Assembly: GCA_031267775.1 (NCBI GenBank)
Contig: JAIRYL010000230.1
Location: 1 to 9,379 of the forward strand
Reading direction: 5' to 3'
Length of the DNA: 9,379 bases
DNA from: Tannerellaceae bacterium
Lineage (GTDB): Bacteria; Bacteroidota; Bacteroidia; Bacteroidales; Tannerellaceae
The notes beneath the pieces were generated by a model, which made no database searches, was not told the DNA's origin, and saw only the letters and a list, made by a program, of their open reading frames with translations. Made by a program: the position numbers and the translations under genes. Shown here one piece after another: positions 1 to 7,032 of this stretch. Position 1 is the first letter of the stretch. Every line of letters begins with the position of its first letter.

Positions 1-2
1 TT

Positions 3-3000
3 ATGAACAAAAAGTTTTTTACTTTGATTGCCAGCGCTTTTTTGCTGGTAACGTCGTTTGGAACTGCTAATGCATTGACGGTTGGGACTGCGGCTACCAG
101 GCTAAATGCGGATGATCAAAAAGGCATGTATCAATTGTCGGCAGTTCTTCAAGGAACAACTACGCCACTGGTAGTGTTTGTTGACAAAGACGGGGTCTTG
201 TCAATAAAACCCTATACGGGTTATGGCAGTGCTGCTGGAGAAAAAACAGGTAATGCGCTTTGGTGTATTTCTGTAAAAGCAGAGGAAGAAGGAGCTAATC
301 CCCGATTTGACTTTGTAAATAGAGCTGTTGGCGGAGAATTAGCCGTAAACTTCAGCCATTTTACGGATGAAGGACTTATCGACATCGGACAAGGCGAAAA
401 TAAAGGTTGGAAGTTTTCTTCCACTTATGCAAAAAGCCTTCAGGCTGAACGCCCTTTAACCACGTATTATAATGCAGATACCGTATTAGTTCTTACGTAT
501 GATGGAAGTACTAACAAGGTTGGCGTGGTAAAAAGAGCAGCTACTGCTGACGGAAATTATGCAGGCGCTGATATATTGTTATTTACGGTTATGAAACCGG
601 CAGCACAAAACCTGACTGCTGATGAGTATAATACAAGATTCCAGACAGAACAGAACGATTCAATTAAACTTGTGTTCAACAAGGATCGTAACAATACCAA
701 GATATTGAATCCATGGACTGATTTTGCTTTGAAAGCAGAAAATTCAACTTTTAATTCCGGCGCATTAAACTTTAAGAGAGCCGACGGCCTGTACCTGCGC
801 GTAGATACAGCCTGGACAAATGCTTCCGGCGTGAAATTCCTGGCCTTTGCATGGGGAGATATTGACGAAACGGATATTGAACAGCCGGTAGGAGGACATA
901 CAAGTATTCGTGGTCAATACGACTTCTTTGTTCAGTATAATTTCACCAATGACCAATTAGACATCCGTGTTGCAGAAGCTTATATGAAGAATCCGGATGC
1001 GGCGGAAAGCGCAAGATGGGCTGCTTCCGCTTATGTGAGAACGGATCAGGACTCGCTGCGCGTTAAGCTTCAAGATCTTTCGGTTGCTGACGAAGTTCGT
1101 ATTGTTACAATAGGCACAGCGCCGGTTAATACGCAGATTTTATTCAAACTGGGTTCTTGCTCTGCTTCTTCTCCTAATTTCACTTCATTAGGCAATGATT
1201 TGTATTTAATCAGTAGAAAAACGGATGCAGGTCTTCAGTATCTGGCAGTTCCTATCTATACATTCTATGATAACAGCGATACCGTTCCTCAGTGGATCAG
1301 TCTGCAAGACAATGTTGATCCTAAACAAATTCCGGCTTATCAATGGGTAGTAGAAAAAACGCGGACAACTAATACAACCACAGCTCCTGTTAAAATTACA
1401 AACCGTGAATTTCCCAGGGTAGCCTCTATAGGGTCTGTTCAATTATATACCGACAAGAACACGAGCGTTAATTTATCAGGATGTCACCCTGGAGGAACAG
1501 GATCTATATCTTTCCCTGTATTATCTGTTTCGTTAAATGCAGCGAGCTTTGGAACTCCTTTGGCTAAGACAATTAAAGAAAATGAGACATTAGGTTATTT
1601 CTATATTGATTCACTAACCGCAAAAACGTTTACGTACGAATTTAATTACCTGCATAAATACAAAGATGATGATTATTTAAGCGTTAAATCGGACAAAGAC
1701 TCTTCATTAGTTGTTAGTGGTAACAAATCAATGTTCAAATTAGATTTGATTAATACTTGGGGAAATATTAATGACGCAGCAGCCATAGACGTTGAAGAAT
1801 ACGGATATCAAACGGATGCGGTTAAGGATTTGGTACAACTGAAAAGGGTTCGTTATGGTATACGTATCCCAAGCGGATCAGGCTTAATTGGCGCGGCTAC
1901 AGATAACAGATATATCACAGTAGACAAAGAAGACAGATATGCTGTATCTTCTTATATGCAGCGTTCCTTTCCTACTTATGGTACTTGGAATGTGTATGGT
2001 ATTTTCTATCTGAAAACGAATAATACGAAGAATAATACGGATTATTATGCTCTGTTAGACCTGGTAAATGGTAGAGATCTTCATGTGACTACGCAATTTT
2101 ATACAAACTTTGTTAAAGTTGGTATTGACGATAATAGCTTGTGGGCTTACAAACAGTCTCCCGACGAAACAAGAACTTCTGCCTTTGCTGTTACTAAATA
2201 CTCCGAACCTTTATACAGAAGATTCGATGGCGCAGAATATGGTAAGAAACCGGTTGTTGAACCTTATGGCGACGATAAGAATGCTCCCGTATGGTTGAAG
2301 TTTACCAAGTATAACAACTTAGGTAATGAATTCTTGTTTGAAAATTCTCCAAAAGGCGTTGGTAACGATTATCCTAAAACTACGGAAAACGACTATCGTC
2401 AGGATATCAAGGATAAGTCTATCAGTTTCTTGGGCTTATATAACATAAACCAATTTGAAGAAAGAGGTGATAACTTCAGTTATACGTTCTATGTAGATAC
2501 AGCGTATGTACGCGGAGAAACTCCTATGCCTCAATATATGCTGGCTATTCATCCGGAAATTGTAGACGGTGATACGATATTTAAAATCTATAGAGATTCC
2601 ACATGGAATTCACAAGGCGAGTTGATTGATGCTAATGTTAGTAAAATTGATACAACATACAGGCCTGGCTTTACCAGAGGTTTCTGGGTATTCAACGCTC
2701 AAGATTCTACAGGTATTTATGATCCAAATCCGTCATATGCCCCCTACGCCATTCATAATGCAGACTATCAAGGAAAATTTGTTTATGGCGCTGAAAAAAC
2801 AACGCGTTTGGCATTTGTTGACGGTATTCACATGGGAGATACATTTTACGTAATACGCGGACAAGTAAGAACGACTGATATTGACTCTACATTCTTCTGG
2901 AATATCCCTGCCGTTGACAAACACTACTTGGGAGAAAATACGCATTATGATCCAAGATGGTATCAAGATAGCTGGAACTATGACTGGTCAGGTGCAGCGC

Positions 3001-3530
3001 CAGTGTGGAAAGCGAATGTTCCTGCTGCTAATCTGAATAGAAATGGTAAGAGCATGGTATTCCAGTTCCGTTTGGTTGATCCGGCTAACGACAGACGTTT
3101 CCTGATTGAGTCACAACGGGAAGCATCTTTTAACCAAAATGAAGATTTAACTTATGCAGATGCAGAAATTGCTCCTGTATGGGGTAGATGGCTGAAGATT
3201 CAAAATGGCGTGCCTGTATTAAGCAATAACATCAATGTTGTTGAAGCTCAACAAAATGGCGCTGAAATCTTCGATGTATTGTTAGGTAAAGAAGATGGCG
3301 CGGTAGGAAACGAAGCTGCTCCAGTTGTATCTTCGGTACAGGTTATTGGTGAAACAGGCGCTGTTACGATCCTGAATGCCGGCGGAAAGAAAGTTGCTAT
3401 CAGCAATATCTTAGGCCAAACAGTTGCTGCCCGGATAATTTCTTCCGACAATGTTACCATTGCCTTACCTAAGGGTATCGTAGTAGTAGCTGTAGACGGT
3501 GAAGCGGCCGTTAAAGCAATCGTTAAATAA
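3..3530 (+). CDS. Large secreted surface protein with DUF6383-type C-terminal domain (S-layer-like candidate)
   Basis: The 1175-residue product starts with a clear Sec signal peptide: MNKKFF, a hydrophobic core to about residue 20, then a likely cut after AlaAsnAla near residue 24. The body is rich in Asn, Asp, Tyr and beta-prone stretches, with no enzyme motif I recognise. The last ~68 residues (about 1108-1175) form a small beta domain with TILNAGGKKVAISNILGQ and a hydrophobic end VVVAVDGEAAVKAIVK. This matches my memory of DUF6383 in Parabacteroides/Tannerella-type secreted proteins, and it resembles type IX secretion sorting domains in layout. Length and architecture recall Tannerella S-layer proteins, but homology is inferred, not shown. 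Twelve Asp-Ser/Thr-(A/I/L/M/T/V) tripeptides fit the Bacteroidetes O-glycosylation motif. The ATG lies two bases from the window edge, so its promoter and ribosome-binding region are not visible and an upstream start cannot be excluded. Translation ends at TAA TGA TAG, three stops in a row. Confidence 0.85.
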   Translation: MNKKFFTLIASAFLLVTSFGTANALTVGTAATRLNADDQKGMYQLSAVLQGTTTPLVVFVDKDGVLSIKPYTGYGSAAGEKTGNALWCISVKAEEEGANPRFDFVNRAVGGELAVNFSHFTDEGLIDIGQGENKGWKFSSTYAKSLQAERPLTTYYNADTVLVLTYDGSTNKVGVVKRAATADGNYAGADILLFTVMKPAAQNLTADEYNTRFQTEQNDSIKLVFNKDRNNTKILNPWTDFALKAENSTFNSGALNFKRADGLYLRVDTAWTNASGVKFLAFAWGDIDETDIEQPVGGHTSIRGQYDFFVQYNFTNDQLDIRVAEAYMKNPDAAESARWAASAYVRTDQDSLRVKLQDLSVADEVRIVTIGTAPVNTQILFKLGSCSASSPNFTSLGNDLYLISRKTDAGLQYLAVPIYTFYDNSDTVPQWISLQDNVDPKQIPAYQWVVEKTRTTNTTTAPVKITNREFPRVASIGSVQLYTDKNTSVNLSGCHPGGTGSISFPVLSVSLNAASFGTPLAKTIKENETLGYFYIDSLTAKTFTYEFNYLHKYKDDDYLSVKSDKDSSLVVSGNKSMFKLDLINTWGNINDAAAIDVEEYGYQTDAVKDLVQLKRVRYGIRIPSGSGLIGAATDNRYITVDKEDRYAVSSYMQRSFPTYGTWNVYGIFYLKTNNTKNNTDYYALLDLVNGRDLHVTTQFYTNFVKVGIDDNSLWAYKQSPDETRTSAFAVTKYSEPLYRRFDGAEYGKKPVVEPYGDDKNAPVWLKFTKYNNLGNEFLFENSPKGVGNDYPKTTENDYRQDIKDKSISFLGLYNINQFEERGDNFSYTFYVDTAYVRGETPMPQYMLAIHPEIVDGDTIFKIYRDSTWNSQGELIDANVSKIDTTYRPGFTRGFWVFNAQDSTGIYDPNPSYAPYAIHNADYQGKFVYGAEKTTRLAFVDGIHMGDTFYVIRGQVRTTDIDSTFFWNIPAVDKHYLGENTHYDPRWYQDSWNYDWSGAAPVWKANVPAANLNRNGKSMVFQFRLVDPANDRRFLIESQREASFNQNEDLTYADAEIAPVWGRWLKIQNGVPVLSNNINVVEAQQNGAEIFDVLLGKEDGAVGNEAAPVVSSVQVIGETGAVTILNAGGKKVAISNILGQTVAARIISSDNVTIALPKGIVVVAVDGEAAVKAIVK

Positions 3531-3589
3531 TGATAGCTGAATAGACCTGATTCGTCAGTATAATTTTTCACTGTATTATAAAAGAATTT

Positions 3590-3623
3590 AAGCCTTCTTC
3601 GGATTTATCCGGAGAAGGCTTTT
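3590..3623 (+). terminator. Intrinsic terminator after the surface protein gene
   Basis: The arms 3590-3603 and 3608-3621 pair over 14 positions, 13 Watson-Crick and one G-U, around the loop TTTA. The stem core is AGCCTTCT against AGAAGGCT, and TTTTGTTT follows the right arm. It lies 60 bases after the stop codon and should separate the surface gene from the recombinase gene. Confidence 0.85.
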
Positions 3624-3650
3624 GTTTGAAAGGAGTATTTTTTACTTTTG
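3621..3650 (+). promoter_or_regulatory. Bacteroidetes-type promoter of the recombinase gene
   Basis: TACTTTTG at 3643-3650 matches the -7 consensus TAnnTTTG. TTTG at 3621-3624 can serve as the -33 element with an 18-base spacer. Transcription would begin a few bases after 3650, leaving a short AT-rich leader of about 25-30 bases before the ATG at 3683. The -33 element sits in the T-tract of the preceding terminator, so the recombinase probably has its own transcription unit. Confidence 0.65.
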
Positions 3651-3682
3651 CGAAGATTATATAAAATTAAATTTTAAATACG

Positions 3683-4285
3683 ATGATTTATGCCTACATC
3701 CGCGTTAGTTCGGATAAACAAACAGTAGAAAACCAGCGATATGAGATTGATCGGTATTGCAAGTCTCATGCGATTGTGATTGACAAATGGATAGAAGAGA
3801 CCATATCCGGCAATAAAGAAGTTGAAGAACGAAAGTTAGGAAAACTGCTAAAAAAGCTTAAAAAGGAAGACGTCTTAATCTGTTCCGAGTTATCCCGGTT
3901 GGGGAGAAATTTATTAATGATCATGTCTATTTTAAACTATTGTATGCAAAACAACATACAAGTGTGGACTATTAAAGACAATTATCAGTTAGGGAATGAT
4001 ATTCATTCCAAAGTATTGGCTTTTGCTTTTGGGCTATCTGCCGAAATAGAACGGAAGTTGATTTCTCAACGAACCAAAGACGCCCTGGCGCGAAAAAAAG
4101 CGGAAGGAGTTGTATTAGGCCGTCCTAAAGGTAAGAAGTCGTCTAAAAAGAAATTAACCGGAAGAGAAGCCGAAATAAAACTCTTAGTGGATGGAAACAC
4201 GTCGTATTCAGCCATGGCGCGTATATTGCATGTAAGCAGGATAACCATTACATCCTTCGTAAAGGGAAATAAATGGAGAATCTAG
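3683..4285 (+). CDS. Mpi-like serine site-specific recombinase (DNA invertase family)
   Basis: This 200-residue protein belongs to the small serine recombinase (resolvase/invertase) family, which cuts both strands at paired sites and inverts or excises the DNA between them. The N-terminal catalytic domain (about 1-138) has YIRVSSDKQ with the likely nucleophile Ser9 and Arg7, and the active-site motif ELSRLGRN with Arg72 and Arg75. The long helix of the dimer interface (about 107-138) includes AEIERKLISQRTKDAL. A hinge follows (GRPKGKK, 147-152), then a C-terminal helix-turn-helix (about 160-195, YSAMARILHVSRITITSFVKG). Length and domain order are complete. It resembles Bacteroides Mpi, known to invert many capsule and surface promoters, more than transposon resolvases. 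Its neighbour is a large surface protein, an attractive but unproven target. No paired recombination sites were found in the visible flanks. Confidence 0.92.
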   Translation: MIYAYIRVSSDKQTVENQRYEIDRYCKSHAIVIDKWIEETISGNKEVEERKLGKLLKKLKKEDVLICSELSRLGRNLLMIMSILNYCMQNNIQVWTIKDNYQLGNDIHSKVLAFAFGLSAEIERKLISQRTKDALARKKAEGVVLGRPKGKKSSKKKLTGREAEIKLLVDGNTSYSAMARILHVSRITITSFVKGNKWRI

Positions 4286-4334
4286 CCGGCAACGCAGGCT
4301 GAAACGTAACCGCAAAAAATGCCCCAAAACCTTG

Positions 4335-4362
4335 AACCTGTTTATGATTTAATAAACAGGTT
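4335..4362. repeat. 11-bp perfect inverted repeat downstream of the recombinase
   Basis: AACCTGTTTAT at 4335-4345 and ATAAACAGGTT at 4352-4362 are exact reverse complements around a 6-base loop, GATTTA. It lies 50 bases after the recombinase stop. It could act as a weak terminator, but only TTTG follows and there is no proper T-run. Alternatively it is a binding site or the edge of an inserted element. Confidence 0.6.
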
Positions 4363-4404
4363 TGCTGCGTTGCGCTTTGACGGGCCGGGTACGAGCCTGC
4401 AGGA

Positions 4405-4771
4405 GTTGAACTGCATACAGGCGTAACGCGAGGCTTGGGCGAAAGATGTAAAAAGTATTTACGGGGTCGGAAATACGTTAGACGAAGTAAGGATAACATA
4501 AAAGAGGCCGTAGCTTTATTTTTGGAATGTAACGAGAACGTTCCCACCATGTTGAAAAGTAACCTGAAATAGCGTTAGTTTTTGACATTATGGGCTGGTG
4601 AAGTATTACAGTCAGTTTATAACGCTTCCCGCTATGGAAAATTTAACCGGGATCAATCAAAAACAGCTTTGGCAGTATGCAAACGGATACAAAGTTCCGC
4701 GCAAAGAAACGGCGGAAAAAATAGAGAACGGATTGAAACGCTTCGCCCAACGTTTAGGGTGCAAGAAATAG
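4405..4771 (+). pseudogene. Broken HicB-like antitoxin gene with several frameshifts
   Basis: No single frame is open, but stitched frames read as a Bacteroidetes HicB-type antitoxin. The first clear block, 4433-4492, gives AWAKDVKSIYGVGNTLDEVR, a HicB partial RNase-H-like fold. The second, 4492-4566, gives DNIKEAVALFLECNENVP and onward. The third, 4566-4598, gives EIALVFDIMGW. The last, from 4598 to the TAG at 4769-4771, gives KYYSQF, then a helix-turn-helix part containing LTGINQKQLWQYANGYKVPR and KIENGLKRFAQRLG. Each of the three switches overlaps by one base, as if one base had been lost. The N-terminal end is unclear; VELHTGVTR at 4405-4431 in another frame may belong to it. The total of about 122 codons is near the usual HicB length. 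No hicA toxin gene was found upstream. Family assignment rests on motif memory. Sequencing indels are an alternative, though the long neighbouring genes are clean. Confidence 0.7.
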
Positions 4772-4824
4772 CGGTATAAGTCGGGCAAAGATCGTTTTGG
4801 TTACATCTTTAGATTATCAATGGC

Positions 4825-5046
4825 TTACATATTATCTATATATACATTTTGTTTAAGTCTTTCATCAATGTATCGATTAAATTCCTCAAGGCTTATCGTT
4901 TCATCTCCCTTGTGCGCTTCAATTTCCAACAAATCTAAAAAATCTTCAATTAGTTGATTATCGCCGTACATATCCAAATCAATCCTGACATATCATTTTT
5001 TTCCGGTAGCGTCTTTTGTGTACTTTATTCCTGCTATTTCTCTCAT
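4825..5046 (-). pseudogene. Small antitoxin-like gene interrupted by an in-frame TGA
   Basis: Read from ATG at 5046-5044 to TAA at 4827-4825, this frame has 73 sense positions and one internal stop, TGA at 4995-4993 (codon 18). Before it comes MREIAGIKYTKDATGKK. After it comes YVRIDLDMYGDNQLIEDFLD, then LLEIEAHKGDETISLEEFNR and a Lys/Asp-rich tail. This pattern (KDATGKKxYVRIDL, then an acidic helical region) recalls small Bacteroidales proteins that act as antitoxins to RelE/ParE-type toxins, but I am not certain of the family. The TGA is one transition away from CGA (Arg), which would fit the TGKKRYVRIDL pattern. No toxin gene follows; downstream the strand runs straight into the convergent hicB-like remnant. 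If translated at all, an internal restart at the later ATG (residue 25 of the frame) would make only the C-terminal part. Confidence 0.6.
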
Positions 5047-5072
5047 AATCATAAAACTCGATATAACAAAGA

Positions 5073-5102
5073 CAAAGGTATCCATTCTTTATAGCAAACG
5101 AA
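5073..5102 (-). promoter_or_regulatory. Promoter of the small antitoxin-like gene
   Basis: On the minus strand TACCTTTG (5080 down to 5073) matches the -7 consensus TAnnTTTG and sits 26 bases before the ATG at 5046. The -33 element is poor: TTCG at 5102-5099 gives an 18-base spacer, and TTTG at 5098-5095 gives only 14. A preserved promoter before an interrupted gene suggests that the inactivation is recent. Confidence 0.5.
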
Positions 5103-5249
5103 CGAAAATAAAGGGAATTACCGTCTTTTATGTCATATATGGGGAAGGGTTATAGCTTAACTAAACGACATTGGAATAGACAAGTAACAGACCCGTAAAT
5201 GGTTGGCATGACAGCATTTGATTTTATCCGACTTGCATTGAATAAAATG
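5103..5249. other. Intergenic stretch without a supported gene
   Basis: No convincing gene was seen between the antitoxin promoter and the end of hipA. A plus-strand frame reads MVGMTAFDFIRLALNKM at about 5199-5249, faintly like an AraC-type helix-turn-helix, but it is too short and lacks context. No clear terminator for hipA was found; the only symmetry is a weak 4-bp pair near 5240. Confidence 0.4.
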
Positions 5250-6512
5250 TCAATATTTAAAAGCCGGTTTCATCATGTCTCGCTCTGATTTAGGAATTTG
5301 ATACCGAATGGCGGTTTCTTCCCACTTAGACACAACGCCTTTGATGTTTTTAATTATACCGGCGGCTTCTTGTTTTGTTAATCTGAAATAGGGAACAACG
5401 CTTAACGCTAAATCAAAATCCAATGAATTATCCTCTTCAGAAATGTTGAGTTTTAATCCTGTTCCGTATGGATTGGGATTTATGTCGTATGCCGGAGATA
5501 ATATCCATCCTTGCTTTGTGAGGATAAAACCGTGATTTCTTAAATGGTCATCCGTATTGCCAACGGCAATAGAGAATACAACCCGCCGGAATAGTTCCGT
5601 CAAATCTTCTTTTACGTTAGCCCCATGCTGAATAATGAATTCAACCAATTCAAGATAGCCGACGCCCTCTTCCGCTCCCATTCCGTCTGTATATCCTAAT
5701 AAAGTCATTGCAGAGGAAAAATGAATGCGTTTCCCCTCCATCGTCCGGTCAAAACGTTTTGTCAGATAAGTATGGCGTTTGCTGTTATATCTCTTTATAG
5801 TGGCTTCGGCCATGGTTATTCCCGATTTTTGCGCCAATTCATTTATAACCATTTCCCATGCGCCACTATCCGTTTCATCATTACTGCTTGGAAATTTGGC
5901 AATCCAAAGAGACCCATCCGCATGCTGTACGCTGGCCTTAGGCCTGGCTCCACCCAATGAAGAGCCGGGAGCCATCAGGATATTCAGCCATTTTAATAAA
6001 TCAGGGTTATCCTGCTCCATCTTCTTTTCCAGTTCAAGACTTGCATACTCTAATTCTCGTATGGAAGTCCATGGGGGAGCTGCATAATCTTTATTATTAT
6101 CCAAAAAATCCCCGTCCGGATCAAGTTTGAACCGTAACGCCCCCATGCGGTGCAAGTCATAAACCCCCAACATAAAATCCGATTCGTGAAGCGTCTTGAC
6201 GGGTCTTCCCTCCGATTTAGCACGACAGGCTTCTCTTCGTTTCATTAACATTCGTCCCCATCTGTCGGGAGAGGAGTCTAAAAATAATCCGAAGTTTGCT
6301 TTTCCATCCCTTACATATTGAACGCCGGCGTATAGTAGAAGGTCTGGATCTAATGTTCGCGTATTATCAGCGTTCAGCCATTTTCCTGCATATTCAAAAG
6401 AAAAGATTTCTTTTCCCCTTGGGTACTCAACGGAAAGGATACCCATCAAGGCAGGGGATTCGAGTTCCGCCCAATCTGCATAAACATATATTTTTTTCGT
6501 TTCGGACTTCAT
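5250..6512 (-). CDS. hipA: HipA-family serine/threonine kinase toxin
   Basis: The 420-residue product has the usual HipA length (about 440 in E. coli) and layout: an N-terminal Couple_hipA-like domain with a SPDRWGR motif (81-87), then the kinase domain. Visible kinase elements are the Gly-rich loop GSSLGGARPKA (183-193), an ATP-binding Lys in LWIAKF (Lys206) and YLTKRFDR (249-256). The catalytic loop GNTDDHLRNHGF (318-329) has likely base Asp321 and Asn326, and AYDINP (341-346) carries a metal-binding Asp343. No key residue is missing. E. coli HipA phosphorylates glutamyl-tRNA synthetase and causes growth arrest and persistence; the target here is unknown. The ATG at 6512 was chosen because it lies five bases after the hipB stop and starts the conserved sequence. 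The frame stays open up to 6884, but that extension overlaps hipB and its promoter and looks non-coding. Cotranscription with hipB gives antitoxin-first order. Confidence 0.93.
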   Translation of the reverse strand: MKSETKKIYVYADWAELESPALMGILSVEYPRGKEIFSFEYAGKWLNADNTRTLDPDLLLYAGVQYVRDGKANFGLFLDSSPDRWGRMLMKRREACRAKSEGRPVKTLHESDFMLGVYDLHRMGALRFKLDPDGDFLDNNKDYAAPPWTSIRELEYASLELEKKMEQDNPDLLKWLNILMAPGSSLGGARPKASVQHADGSLWIAKFPSSNDETDSGAWEMVINELAQKSGITMAEATIKRYNSKRHTYLTKRFDRTMEGKRIHFSSAMTLLGYTDGMGAEEGVGYLELVEFIIQHGANVKEDLTELFRRVVFSIAVGNTDDHLRNHGFILTKQGWILSPAYDINPNPYGTGLKLNISEEDNSLDFDLALSVVPYFRLTKQEAAGIIKNIKGVVSKWEETAIRYQIPKSERDMMKPAFKY

Positions 6513-6517
6513 GGCTG

Positions 6518-6832
6518 TTATTTTCGTTTCGGGGCGCGTTTTCCGACAGACAATTCGGCGTCCTGTAATTTCCTTCCTAAAACGTCGTCTTTGGCAATAG
6601 ATTGCAAATCTTTTTCCAAACCCAATACAAACAGCGTCTGCGCATAAGCGCCTAAAGAAACGCCAGACAAGCCCTTTTCTACCTGCCACAGGGTGGAACG
6701 GGATATTCCGGCACGTTCGGCTACTTGTTCTGCCGTCAGCTTTCTTCTTAATCGAGCCAATTTTATGTTCTCGCCCATATCTTCCAGTATTCTGGTCAGC
6801 CGAGGTAGTAACGCCGTTTTTGTTCTCTTCAT
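6518..6832 (-). CDS. hipB: HipB-family XRE helix-turn-helix antitoxin
   Basis: The 104-residue protein holds one XRE/Cro-type helix-turn-helix domain (about residues 19-76): IKLARLRRKLTAEQVAERAG, then SRSTLWQVEKGLSGVSLG and a LGLEKDL helix. A short C-terminal tail, GRKLQDAELSVGKRAPKRK, is basic, as in other Bacteroidetes HipB proteins. By analogy it binds and neutralises HipA and represses the operon. It lies five bases ahead of hipA on the same strand. The ATG at 6832 is 18 bases past the -7 promoter box, so the leader is very short. The dyad-symmetric site at 6838-6880 overlaps the promoter and is the natural candidate for its operator. Confidence 0.92.
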   Translation of the reverse strand: MKRTKTALLPRLTRILEDMGENIKLARLRRKLTAEQVAERAGISRSTLWQVEKGLSGVSLGAYAQTLFVLGLEKDLQSIAKDDVLGRKLQDAELSVGKRAPKRK

Positions 6833-6837
6833 AATGA

Positions 6838-6880
6838 TTTATATTTCGCACAAAAGTAATCGATTTGTTTGAAATATAAA
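6838..6880. promoter_or_regulatory. 43-bp dyad-symmetric operator candidate over the hipBA promoter
   Basis: TTTATATTTC at 6838-6847 and GAAATATAAA at 6871-6880 are perfect inverted 10-mers. Inside them ACAAA at 6850-6854 and TTTGT at 6864-6868 form a second inverted pair. Both pairs share the same centre, base 6859, and 16 of the 21 symmetric base pairs match. The site spans the -7 box and most of the -33 region, so binding by a HipB dimer or pair of dimers would block transcription. The protein assignment is inferred from operon autoregulation known for HipB. Confidence 0.65.
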
Positions 6881-6881
6881 A
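6851..6881 (-). promoter_or_regulatory. hipBA promoter
   Basis: On the minus strand TACTTTTG (6858 down to 6851) matches TAnnTTTG. TTTT at 6881-6878 lies at the -33 position with a 19-base spacer, one mismatch from TTTG. Transcription would begin only about 10-15 bases before the hipB start codon. Confidence 0.6.
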
Positions 6882-6975
6882 CATTCACTCCAAAGAAATG
6901 CATCATGAGAAATAGACGGCAGGGCTGCCTGCTTATCGTTTCTTACCCAAGCCATCCATTATCATGTTGCCGCTT

Positions 6976-7022
6976 AGGAGGCGTATGGAAATAAATGTAT
7001 GATTTATTTCCATACGTCTCCT
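6976..7022. repeat. 47-nt near-perfect hairpin between hipBA and dut
   Basis: The arms 6976-6996 and 7002-7022 pair over 21 positions around a 5-base loop, GTATG. Twenty pairs are Watson-Crick and one (6981/7017) is G-T. The arm begins AGGAGGCG and ends GGAAATAAAT. No T-run follows on the plus side and no second copy was seen in the window. It could be a bidirectional terminator, a palindromic repeat, or the footprint of a small mobile element. The rest of 6881-7220 holds only the degraded remnant and the dut promoter described separately. Confidence 0.7.
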
Positions 7023-7032
7023 TAATATCAAT

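Noticed and set aside
4335..4362. Inverted repeat as the terminator of the recombinase gene.
   Set aside because: The stem is AT-rich and lacks a T-run after it, so it was kept only as an inverted repeat.
4248..4550. Minus-strand open frame of 100 codons across the recombinase 3' end and the hicB remnant.
   Set aside because: It has no recognisable protein features, no promoter, and lies opposite better supported coding sequence.
4582..4779. Plus-strand frame of 65 codons starting TTG at 4582.
   Set aside because: It is the wrong frame over the hicB-like helix-turn-helix segment, whose recognisable sequence lies in the frame ending at 4771.
5096..5105. AAACGAACGA resembles the Mpi inverted-repeat core as I remember it (ARACGTWCGT).
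   Set aside because: It differs at two positions and no inverted partner copy was found in the window, so an invertible segment cannot be supported.
5199..5270. Plus-strand frame MVGMTAFDFIRLALNKM, faintly like an AraC-type helix-turn-helix.
   Set aside because: It is too short, has a stop just before it, overlaps the hipA 3' end and lacks other domain parts.
6513..6884. A 124-codon open extension of the hipA frame upstream of its start.
   Set aside because: It overlaps the well-supported hipB gene in another frame, would start upstream of the hipBA -7 box, and its Arg/Lys/Cys-rich composition looks like an off-frame shadow.
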